A DNA stretch of 64,000 nucleotides from Daphnia pulex. Its lineage: Eukaryota > Arthropoda > Branchiopoda > Diplostraca > Daphniidae. Under the pieces are notes generated by a model. That model saw nothing but the letters and a program-made list of their open reading frames with translations, did not search any database and was not told the DNA's origin. The stretch spans positions 10,168,001 through 10,232,000 of the forward strand of contig NC_060024.1 in NCBI RefSeq assembly GCF_021134715.1, written 5' to 3'. Within the stretch, counting starts at the first letter, position 1. Every line of letters starts with the position of its first letter. Of the stretch, positions 26,001-37,076 are shown one piece after another. The position numbers were made by a program, and so were the translations under genes.

Positions 26001-29000
26001 GGTCTCTCGACCAAACGCTTCGATGTCGAGTTGGGGGTGCCTGGAGTCGTTGGAGATGAAACGACAGATGATTGCACCAACGGTCTTGTGTCTTCAATCA
26101 AAAATGAATGGAGCGTGACTGTCGATCGGATCGACAAATCAGTCATCAATTGGCCGGAGACATTGAATCCCTGTATGGCCAACTTGGATAGGGGTCGCTC
26201 TAATGTTGTTGTAAACGTCATTTCTTTTCTAGGAGCATTGTTCGTGAAAAGCTCCATTTTGATTTCTTGCAGTTTAACGGAAAACGCTATCGAGACTCGA
26301 GTAGGTCCAATTTGTTGCAAGATGCTATCGACGGAAAGTTCTGAAGATTGAGAGGATAAAAGCGGACCATCCACGTAAATTGGCTTTCCTTCAACGGCAC
26401 TTGTCGGACGGCTGGATTCCCGATTTTTTATTTCGTGTTCTACCGCTTCGGTCAGTTGGTTATGTCCTTCTTCCAAATTATCGAAGACAATCTGAAATAA
26501 GGAGGAATAATAATAATAAGGAATAATTAGAATCACTAATAGAATCACTAATAATAAGAATAATAAGACAATCACCTGCATGAGCTTGCGGTAGGCAAAC
26601 TCGCTGACGACGATGCTAACTTTGCCCAGCTCTACGTCCACTCTCAGATTAGGTTCTTCATTGTACCAAGTACTTGTTAGATTTCGCACTAGATCCAAAT
26701 TGAAGGACAGCGGCTCGATGAGTCCTCTCTCCGATTTCACTTTCATGCCATCTACGACGGCCAAGAAGATGCGAAGCTCTTGAAGGTTTAGGCTGATTGA
26801 ATCCATGATGGCTGGAGAACCGATCTCGTTGCGAACATTCCTCAGGTCGAATCGATTTTTCAAGGTGAAATGCCCAAGATCAATAATGAGAGCGTCGGCA
26901 CTATTCGATCTTTGGGGGATGATAATATACGGGGCTTGGAATTCAATATCCAACAGAATGCGAGTCGCTTTGTCGTAGACCTTCTGCACGTTTTCTCTGG
27001 CAGCCGTAGCAGCGGCCGATGATGCTTCGATAAGAGCTTCTTTGGCCGCTTGGAAGTGATTGACGAAGGCCAGCAAATCCTTTACAAAGCTGCTCAAATA
27101 GACTGCTTTCATCCGACTCATTTTCAAGTGGATTGCCAGGTCGACTTTATTCATATCGACATAGTCGACGTCTTCCGTGGCGTTATTAAAAATCTTTACC
27201 AGCAACTGGATAGCTCTTCCGTCTACAACGGAAGCAATCTCCCGATAAAGTGTGTTGCCGTTGGGGTTTGCGATGCGGAATTCATTGAGCCCAGCTTCGA
27301 AAACGATGTGTGAAGCTCGAACGGAGGTTTCAATCTCCAATCCACTGATTGTAATCTCAGTCAGACGCAGCTTCCGCGTCAGCACATTCACGCCAAAGTG
27401 ATCGAACTGAGCTTTCAACTGAAAATCTACAATTTCCGTTGATGTAGTTCGTCGCCTTTTCTCTTTACCTGAAATACACGAAAAATAAAACATTAATCAT
27501 TCGTTGGGCGATAACATTACACAGCCTAAAACAACGGATTTTAAATGTTTACCTCTCCACTTTGCAGCTTTGATTTACAACAGAGAATAACATTAAAAAA
27601 GAAATTTTAAAAAAGGTAAATTAAAAACTAACCTTCACTAACGAGAATTTTAACTGACTGGTTCTTTAGGGCATCAGCAGAATTAGTCAACCGCGTTGAC
27701 TCGACAGAAAGTATGTCATCGATCCGAGAGTTGAGGTCGGAGCTCAATTGAAGTAAGTCAATGACGGCTTCTTGATGAAAATCACAGTCGAGATACGAGA
27801 TTTCCACTTCAAGCTTCCTCACCACCGACTTGTGCCTTGCGTGAAATTCGGGGGAATGCTTGTCAACGTCCACGAAGCGAACACGGAGCAATTCTTTTGA
27901 AGAATCGTAACTGTTGATGATTTTCACGCTCTTTTGTTGACCCTCCTTAGCCAAATGGTCGACGAAATTAAGGCTTAAGTCTTTAAGAGTGAGATCCACG
28001 ACGGTTTCAAAAGTTTTCTTCGTGCAAACTAATGCCAGGTTCTCCATTCCGAAAGAAAGGACAGGTTTCGTGAGGTGATTGTCGTGTGCAACTGACAAAC
28101 TTAATCGAACGTCCTGAAATTCGAACTGCAGCATCAACTCCGTGGGTTGAAACAGTTCGGGTTCGATGCTAGGTTTAGATGCTTCCATATCCGTCGTTTC
28201 CTGAAGGCTGTCTTTGTTGCTGGCAATCTTGAAAACTTCTTCCAAATGTTCTAAGGCACTATCATCACGGCTGATGTGAGTTGGCAACTCCACCTCAGTA
28301 ACAACTGAGGTCACAACTTCATGGGAAACGTCAGGAGTCGGGGAGGGTATACTTTTCAATACCGCAGCAAAATTCACCAATCTAAAAAACGAATGAAAGT
28401 TTAATGGTTTAAATTCCTATTTCATGGGAAGATTTGAAAAAGAAAAATGATTTTTACCTAGTATCTAGCACATCAATATGAATCGATGGAAGTTGCCCGG
28501 AAACTTTTAATTTTGGGAGTCGAGGGTCGTCGAGTAAAAGACATTTTTGGACGATTAACTCGATACCTGTTAAAAATAAAAAATGCTAGTCTTTATTTAG
28601 TAAGTGAAATGTCAGCAAACTATACTCACTCATAGGTTTCAAAATGAAAACATCTGTTTTGTTGTCTTTGACTAGAACAGTCCAATCTTCATCAGGCAGT
28701 ACGGAGATAACTTGAACGTCGCGAAGGCTGAGCGAAAATTTATCGTAACTGCTTTTAAGCATCTCCTCAAGAATATCTTGCTCAGTACTTCCAATGCGCA
28801 TCAACTGACTCACTTTTGACTCATCACTGCGTTTCCTGGAATCGACACTCTTCAACGAAAAGTTGCCCATGTTGCAGAGGATCTTACCGCTATTGTTTCT
28901 GAGGCAACCACCGAAAGGTAGTACCAAATACGATCCTTTGATATTCACATCAACATCCATGACGGCATGATTTCGAATGGCGTAATCCAAGCCTAAAGCG

Positions 29001-31307
29001 GAAGTCTTCTTCAAATCTTCCAGCTTCTGCCTGGCCACAGCCGTAAGTTGGGTAAGCTGGGAAGCCTCGTTCGATTCAAACATGGCGCTGACTTTTCTTA
29101 GGGTTGATACATCGTAAGTGATCAACAACGGCTCAGCCGCCATTCTAATTCTCTTGTCACAACTTTCATCAAGCGGGTTTGTTTCATACACAAGAGTAAG
29201 GATTTCCTTGTTGGCTGGATAATAAAAAGAAACAGTTAAAAAAAAACACACACACACATTGTAACACAAAGTACCTTCCAATGGTCGTGCCAGACTAGGA
29301 ATATTTTCGTCCTGAGGAGTCCCGTCAATAACGAAGTTCCCAATTTTGACAATTGCATTTAGGGCTTGACCAGCCGGGCGTTGCTCAACAGTGGCTTCCA
29401 CTCTACTGAGACTCGTCAGCAAGATAACTGGTTGTTGCTTGTTGGTGTTATCGTGCAGCAGAATTACGAGCTTCTTGAGAAAAAACTCGAAACGATTCTC
29501 AACAAATGTTTTCGGGAAATTTGCAGGAACTGCATTTTCTTCGTATCCAATTGCGTTGAATAGTTTTGCTTTTTCGGCAGGGGTCATCTCTGCTTGAAGA
29601 CTTTTAACAACACTCTCAGCCTCAGGGCTGACTGCGGCGGAAGAAGCTCCGGATCCAAACCAGCCACCGAACCAACCTCTAGTTTTCTGTTGCGCTTCGG
29701 CATCCTCCTTGATTTTCTGTTCGTTTACTCGCATTCGTTCGACCTGCAACGAAACCATAATTTTATTGTTACTATGAGACAACAAAGATAATGCTTAAGA
29801 GCGAATGTTACCTTCACTTCCGCCTGTCTTCTGGCCAAAGTAATATTGAACACATCAAGCCGGCTTTCTAATTCTTCCAAGCTTCTTTTTAGCTTCACGT
29901 CTTCCTTCTTTTGCCAGAGCTTCGTTTTGTAGAGTTCGATGTATTGACGTACCATGTCCTTGTGTTCTTTCATGTGGGACCAACGCCAATTTCTTCTCCT
30001 GCGGCGGACGTTTTCTTCCAGAACGCATTGATAAGCAAACAGCCACCAATATTTGGCATATTTCTTGTATCTGCCGATGACAGGTCGATACTTGCGATAT
30101 GGCGATCCTCGATTCAACCTTTCAATGTTGCCCAGGAATCCGACAATGTCGTTGTACTGACTTGGCGTAAGTCCCATCGAAATTTCTTCCATCGTTAGGT
30201 TGACGAAGATTTTAGGGATCGTGTAGTTGGAGCCATCAAGCTCTGGTCGAGTGTTGATTCGCAGTTTAGCGTAGGACGTTATAGGTCCAGCGACGTAGGA
30301 ATCTCCATAGGGTCTTGAATTGGCATTTGCAATACCTTTTCGAAAGTGCTCCACCTGGTCTGCGTTCTTCATTTTATTTAACAGTTGAGTGACGTTACTC
30401 AGCCAGTAAACTGAGAGACATTCCAGACTCAAGAGCTTGTAGAATTGCTTTGATGGCTCAGAAATAAGAGTCGGAACCCACTTTCCATCTGTGCTTTCAA
30501 GGGCCAGTTTCTTCATGGTCATTCCAAACGCAAACGGATGACTGGGATTGGTAATATTATCCTCGAACCTAATGTGGACATCTTCCACCGTCACCAATAA
30601 GTTCTGAAGAATTTGCGCCGCTAGTTTGGCCACGAAACCATCATTTTCTTGCATATTTTCGCCTGAAAATAAAAGAAGAATCATGAAACCTGCAAGTTCA
30701 GAATTTTATTGGTGGGAAATGTACCTGCTGTTTCACGCGCCTTGGCGTCCTCAATTAGGGCTAGCTGCCTTTCTTTTGCTTCCTTACTGGCAACCCTTTC
30801 TTTTTCAGCATCGTAAGCAACACCCTGATTAGGGATGGCCAATAAATACAACCCTTTGATGCACACTTGTGTTCGTGCAGCATAAATGTTTGTCCACGGT
30901 ATCTTCAACACCAGCTCATCTAAATTATAATTGTAAATATTAGTTAAAGAACCTCGAGAAAAAAATGTAAAGCACTAAAACAATGAGACTCACCTATGTG
31001 ACCAGCTACTGTTTTCACAGGCAAATCTAATTCATCTAAAGCACTCTGCTTTAGAACGAGCCTGTTCAGCACAACATCACCTGCAAGCAAAATATGTAGT
31101 AAATTTAACTCGTGAATGAGTGGGTGTGATTTTTGACAAACAGATTGATTTACATTGACAATGAAAGTATGAACAGAAATTAGTCGATACTTGATATGAA
31201 ATCTTACCTCCAAGAAGTCCCAACTTTAGTTGAGAACTGTTGAGATTTTCAATGTAGGCACCCAGAAATTTATTTAGCTGACTAGAAACCACAGCTTCAA
31301 ACACCAT
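17004..31307 (-). CDS. Vps13: VPS13 family bridge-like lipid transfer protein (VPS13A/C type)
   Basis: VPS13 proteins are rod-like bridges that move phospholipids between organelles at membrane contact sites. Exons in transcript order: 31307-31208, 31080-30994, 30919-30725, 30662-29812, 29743-29275, 29214-28630, 28566-28458, 28381-27633, 27468-26576, 26491-24575, 24504-24083, 23719-23590, 23502-23278, 23150-22935, 22806-22759, 21772-20137, 20067-19849, 19782-19167, 18077-17963, 17564-17433, 17290-17132 and 17042-17004. All are in frame, giving 3,303 aa; human VPS13A has about 3,170. The N-terminal chorein domain begins [16 protein letters not shown]. The typical VFNITLAR segment and a GWFGGWFG motif follow near residues 395-440. 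The VAB (SHR-binding) repeats span about 2050-2750. The DH-like ATG2-C region (GNPFGL, GAIQGP, then [20 protein letters not shown]) lies at about 2960-3155, and a PH-like domain ends the protein. A 54-nt phase-0 microexon (22639-22586) may be added. Confidence 0.93.
22586..22639 (-). other. probable VPS13 microexon (54 nt, 18 codons)
   Basis: In the 987-nt intron between the 48-nt exon (22806-22759) and the large exon at 21772, a stop-free segment is flanked by AACAG on its 5' side and GTGAGT on its 3' side. It reads [18 protein letters not shown] in phase 0, matching the phase of both neighbours, so its inclusion keeps the frame. The product is serine-rich. It sits in a loop of the VAB region, directly after the lysine-rich stretch encoded by the 48-nt exon. 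It could be a constitutive exon that I left out of the base model, or a cassette. Confidence 0.65.
26492..26575 (-). other. VPS13 intron 9, stop-free and divisible by three
   Basis: The 84-nt intron between 26576 and 26491 has GTGATT and TTTCAG ends and lies in phase 0. It consists largely of TTA/TTC repeats and has no stop codon in the host frame, so a retained copy would add 28 mostly hydrophobic residues. The splice signals look sufficient for removal, and I treat it as intron. Confidence 0.8.
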
Positions 31308-32096
31308 TTTGGTTCAACTGTTACTGGTTCAACAGTTCAACTGAAAATTTACTGCATAGCAAAATAAATGATTTACAAATCTTGGTGTTTCTTATAATTT
31401 TATGGCTTGACTTACGAACAGGAACAACTTTACCATCCAAGAATGCGATTTCATGCGTAATTTACATGAACGTTTCAAGATTGACAGATAAGAGATCAGT
31501 AATATTTTTCGGGGTTTTTCCCTAGTAAAGATACAAGTCATACAACGTATCTGTGGCAGATCTGTGGTTAATGTTACATGTGACCAAAACCCAAACTTTG
31601 TTGATGATTAATCAGCAGCTGACTGAACTGAATCTTGGGCAGACGACCATAGTTGTCAAATCGGGAAGGGGGAGGAAAACAAAAGCACATCGAATGATCC
31701 GAATCAATCACGTCGTCGACTTGTGGCGCGTCGTAGTTTCTGCCACAAATTCCAGAGTAAAATCACGCGCAAAGTTCTCATTATGACGCAACAACAGATT
31801 ACGTTTCAGTTGACAATGTTGTGGTTTCAGCAAGACAAAAGGAAATGAAGCCATAGAGAAATCGCCATCTCCGATTTCGTGTTGATCAGTCTCTCCCATA
31901 CGCAACGCAACGGTATCGTTAGCCAAGACGGAATTAGACGGCCATCATTCCGTCAATTCCAATTGATGGACGCTGTCATTAACAGGGGAGAGAATATATA
32001 TTTCTGTTCCGGAAAGTAAACAAAAGGAATGTGTGTGTCATGAGACCGACGACAAAAAAAAACATCCAAGTTTTTCTTCCGAGATTTAAATATCGA

Positions 32097-32113
32097 CCGC
32101 TAGATGGCAGAGG
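32097..32113 (+). promoter_or_regulatory. CTCF-like motif
   Basis: CCGCTAGATGGCAGAGG fits the conserved core bound by CTCF in flies and vertebrates (CCNSYAGRKGGCR). It lies in the divergent spacer, about 0.8 kb upstream of the VPS13 start codon. Binding is inferred from sequence only. Confidence 0.5.
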
Positions 32114-32742
32114 CGTTTGATCTCAAAGATCTAAAAGGCGGGAAATGGAGTCTTGGACAGATAGGGGAGGGACCTATTTAGAAAGTGCGTAGCGTCCACG
32201 TTTTTTCAGCCATGGAAGTCCTTAACATTTCCTCGCTGCTGCCCACGGCGCATACCTGCCCTCGCCAGAGTCGAGTTGGTTTGTGTTGCTGTGAGATGCG
32301 GGTGAGCGGTTGAGTATTTTCGTCGGTGCTCTGTGTGTGTGTGTGTTTTCGGTCCATTTTCATGTCGACTCAACCAAACGACGACATCCCCAAGACGAAA
32401 AGGACGACAACAACAAGAAAGTGGCGTCGCCATTATTATTTTTCCAACCGAAAAGTGATTGCAGTGTGGTGAATTGAGCCAGTGCCAAATAAGAAGAAGA
32501 AGAAGAAGAAGTGTGGCTTTTTTATATTGTGGGCCGAGAAGAAGACGGCCATTCTTTCTGTGTTTCGGGTTTGTGTTTGTGTGTGCAGGCAGTGCTCATG
32601 TGTCGTTGAATCTTCTCGTTTCGACGAAAAACCAACGCCCCGATTGAATGACAGGTAAAAATTCAGAGAAATCTCGACTTTTACCTACCTACTACTAGAA
32701 TGGATTAGCCTTGAGCAGCGTAACAATTTCAAGATCGTGTGC

Positions 32743-32765
32743 TGTGTGTGTGTGTGTGTGTGTGT
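32743..32765. repeat. (TG)n microsatellite
   Basis: An uninterrupted TG run of about 11 units in the divergent spacer. A second GT run lies at 34570-34588, directly after a TTA-repeat tract (about 34548-34566). Confidence 0.9.
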
Positions 32766-35700
32766 AGTTTTTGCAATGGCTGGAATGTGGAGTGTGTCGT
32801 AAGAAATTCGTGTGTTTCTTTTTGGTTTTTCTCACGTACGAAATGGCCAGTTTGGGTCATCAGAGCGACGAAAGCCACGAGGGAATATCACCTTGTGTGT
32901 GAGCAGCGATTTGAACGCACGGCATTCCAGGTCGTCCATCTTGTTGTGTGTGTGTGTGTTTATTTGGCCGGGGCTGCTGCTCCCACAAACGGGCGAGTTT
33001 CTTTTCTTCCCCCCTTTTTATTTTCGATTCTTTATCTTATTTTTGTGTAAAGAAACAACGAAGAAAATAGAGAAGAAGAAGAAAACTGGGCCTGACAAGA
33101 AAAGTTATGAGCATCCGGCTGCTTTATAGACGCACACCGGGAGAAGAAGAACAAGTATTTAAGCATTCTCTTCTTCTTCTTCTTCTTTCTCGGCCGTTTT
33201 TTCTTTCTTTTTTCGCTTCGACGAAACAATCGCCGGGCGTTTTTTTGAATTGGCGCTGGCCATAAAAATTCCAAACTGTGTGGAGCTGTGAGCTGCGCCA
33301 GCCCCTCCATGTTTGGATTCTTCTCCCGAATGTCTTAAAGCAGCCAAAGTTAAGCAAAGCTTTTGTGTGTCCAGGCCACTGCTGCTGCTGCTGAGAGAGA
33401 AAATAAGAAAATAGCCTTCCAGCTAGGTATTAGTAGTAGAGAAAAGAGCAGCAACAACAGCTTTCTGTGTGTGTGTAACTTTTTTTTTTTTTTTACCTTT
33501 CTACCTTACACACACACACACACACTTTTGACACTCGGGAATTTTTAATAGACTCGATGACAACACAGAAAATATGTTGCCAGACACATTCACCTAGTAG
33601 AAACTTTGGTTGTTGCTTTTATTTTTCCACAGTTTCTCTTCTTTTTCTTCTTCTTCTCTTTCGGGGCCGTTGTATAATTGATGTTGAGCTTAAATAGGAA
33701 ACGAAGAAATTCTTCGGATGAACCGAGACGTGATTTTTTGTTTTCTTCTTTTTTTCCCCTTTTTGTGTAATCGTATGCAAACGACCGGCCTCGGAATAAT
33801 ATTTCCTCAAAGTCGTAAAAAGACCCCCGAATATATATATCTACCACCGACCATACACACACACACTCTGTTGTGTGTGTTTGCGTCAGATACGCTTCGA
33901 TCGGCCGAATAATATCCTCCCCTCGACAACAACAAACGGCCAGCCAAAGATTTTCTTCTTCTTCCCGTATGCCGGCGGGAAATGAAAATGGCGGCCCTTT
34001 CCGTTCGTTTATCTTTTTCGATAGCGCGCCAAAAAGTCTTGCATTGCCACTCTGCCGATAAGTCCAGCCGGCCATCTCCCACAGGAATGTTGCGCAACTC
34101 TCCGGCGGAGGAAAAACAACCAAATAACTATAGTTCAGAGGAGAGGGGGGTGAGTTATGTGGTCATTACTAAATTTGTCGGCATCTCCGTTAATAATGGT
34201 GAAGAGCATGCAGCACGGGTTCCAGTAGAGTTCTTCTTCTTTTACGTACAACCTGGACCGTAGTAGTACACGGGCGCAATTGTAGACTGGACGCCCAGCA
34301 TCCGGCCGTTTTTGGTTTTCTTTTTTTTTTATTATTTAAATGAGATTTTGGGACCATCCAAGAGTTTTCTCTTTTTTTAACTATCGCCGCATGCAGCTGC
34401 GTTTCTCTGTTCGTTATCTCTGCCCGTTTCTTTTTTTGGTGGAGTTTTCTTCCTATGTGGACGGCCGATCAAGTGGACGTTGTCCTCTAGACAAGGTCGT
34501 CGTCGTTGGAACATTTCAACTTGTTGCTTTTTGGTTTGGGTCTTTTTTTATTATTATTATTATTATTTTGGTGTGTGTGTGTGTGTGTCTCTTCAGCCTG
34601 TCCCCTCCCCGGGAAAAAAAAAAGGCCACAAGGTGGTGGCTGGACGACATGACGTTCGGCTCGTAAATTCACCCGAAAATAGTATAGCTTTCGTCTATTC
34701 GGTTTGTTTATTTGTTTGTAGAGAGACAGAGCTTTTATAGTAGGAGTCGGTCGTAGTAATAGTATAGTAGTAACCTTCTTCTTCTTCTTGTTGGTCTTGG
34801 TCTTTCGTGTTTTTCCTTAACTGCGGTCGGACTTGCAGTGAATGATGGCGATGGGTGGGAGTGGTCCACCTTCTTGTCTCTCGGTGGGCTGTGAGCGGCC
34901 AATCAAGTAATGAACCCGATTGATTGATAACCGGGGCAAGCAAGGGCCCGACCTCGGTCGTGGTACCGTACCACACGGTGGTGCTACCCTCCAACTAATG
35001 GACGTTGAATGAGTGATCAGTGAATTTTCTTCTTCTTCTTGAAGAGCTCTTCTTCTCTTTTTTTGGTCGCAAATGAGCCAGAGGATCGGACCAAAGGCCG
35101 TTCTCTATGGACGGACTTTAGTAGTAGCATGGTGTAGTAGTGGTAGTAGAGCTCTGCTGGCCCTGCTCACTTGAGCAATGGAATGCAGTTAAAGAGGTAT
35201 ACGCACACACCTGAGGACTCGTTCTTCTTCTTCTTCTTTCCTTCTTCTTCTTGTCGAGAAGAAGAAGAAGACGGAAAAAAATAAATATAATATCCATCTG
35301 TTAAAGAAACAAGAATAGGAATTCCGCCTGAAGAGAGAGGGGTCCCTCCTCGCTTGGGTTTAGAAAAAGAGAAGACAAGAGGAGGTAGAAAGGAGAAAAA
35401 AAAAGAAAAGGTAAGAAAGAGAAAAAAGAGATAAAGAGCGAGGAATGTTGAACCAGCAAGAAGCTAAAGGAAAAGATGACGAAGGCCCTTCTTGCCTGCC
35501 GGGGCTTCTTCTTCTTTCTTTCTTTTATGATATTTTTCAACACGAAAAAATGTTTTGGATTTATTTATTTTTTAAAAAATACCTGGGCTTTGTAGTAGTA
35601 GTTACCTGCTCATGTCACCTGATGGGAGAGAGAGAAAGGGGAGGCATTTTTCTATATTTTCACTTAATGGAAAAAAAAATGGAATGTCGTGTTGTTTTTC

Positions 35701-37076
35701 CGCATGTCGATGGTTATTAATCGAAAAAGAAATACTCGTCGTGTGTAACCTTGGATTGATTGGGTAGGGGAATGGCTGCTGCTGAGGCTGTTTCCTTTTG
35801 CGGCATTTGCTATTTTGCCCGAATAAGGTGGCTTAACGATTCGAGAGCAAGAGACACACCCCACAGGTGAGTGTATTGTCTTGTCGCGGGTCGAAATGAT
35901 TTCGACTTTGATTCGAGTCGACGCTGCGAAAGCAAATTTTTCAGGTTTTCCCCCTTTTTTTCTCGATTGATAAGCGGAACTTGAAAAAAAGTCGGTCCGC
36001 CACAGCCGCTTCTCACGCTCTCTAATGTCCAATTAAAAACGAAAAAAGTCGCGGGCGGGAAACGGAAAATGAATCGTCGGTCACGCGCGGGCGATATAAA
36101 AAGAATCAAAAAACATTTTTCGAATTGATTGACCAGAGTCGCCACGTCAATGCAACGAGAGAGCACCAAAAATGATAAGAAAGAAAATGGACAAAATCGA
36201 AGAGAATGAAAACTATTTGAAGAAAAGAAGAAAACCAGTTTGAAAGGAGAGAAAAAAGAGAAATGAGGAGCACAACAATTTCATAAGAATGGAGTGAAAG
36301 TTGTTTCATTTTCCCTCCTCCTCCTCTACAAGACACGAAAGGAGTAGGAGAGCAAAAGTCGCCGTCGGGACCATGTCAGATTATAGACGCAGCACGAGTG
36401 TGTGTGTCTCTTTCTTGTGTGTAGCACGGCCAACAGTTGGGCTTTGCTCGTAAAGGAGAAGAAGTCGAGGAACTGAGGTAGGGCCCCATTGCCTTTTTTA
36501 GGGCTGCTGCTGCCCAGCCGCTTGTTGCGCTCCTGCGTATCGCCAGTAGCCAAAATGAATTCCCCCCACCCCAAAAGAAGAAGAAGAAGAAGATGGACCC
36601 TCCCTGTAGATGTAGCGCCAGTCGTGGTTACTTGCTAGGGCTGCTTATAATGTTATTTTTCTAGTTCCTGAAAGAATCTCACGTTAGTTTTTTTTTTCCT
36701 CCCCTTACACACACAGACACACACACCTGTAGACTATAAAAGAAAAATGTTTCAGCCGAAAGAATTTTGGGTCGTTTCCCCTCAACGTTTGAAATTATTT
36801 ATTCATTTTCAAAATGATTCAAAAGTTTTTCTTTTCATTTTCTCTTTTATGTTTTTGGTCGGTTCCCTCTCGGACAACAACAGGTGCTACAAGAATAACT
36901 GAATACATTCGACTGTGATTCATTCGGTTGACTGATCCCCATCATCAGGTGGGTCCTTTGCAACGGCCATTTTGGCGGTTGATTTTGAAATCAAAATTCA
37001 AATTTTCATTCATTGGCGAATTATTTGATTTGATTTTTATTTAAATTTGATTGACAGGCGAATTTGATGTGATTAT

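Larger units (their letters stand above)
31308..37056. other. spacer between divergent VPS13 and synphilin-like genes
   Basis: The two genes point away from each other across 5.7 kb, which must hold both promoters. No coding exon was recognised. The sequence is dominated by CTT/GAA tracts (near 33168-33184, 35222-35268 and 36569-36591), TG runs and A/T runs. A CTCF-like motif lies at 32097-32113. The coding exon of the plus-strand gene is preceded by a TTGACAG acceptor ending at 37057, so at least one 5'UTR exon of that gene should lie within this interval. A possible small one is 36882-36947, between an AACAG acceptor and a GTGGGT donor; this is weak. Confidence 0.55.

Noticed and set aside
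33460..33900. CA/TG arrays considered as a CRISPR-like or satellite structure
   Set aside because: Plain dinucleotide microsatellites without spacers; this is eukaryotic sequence.
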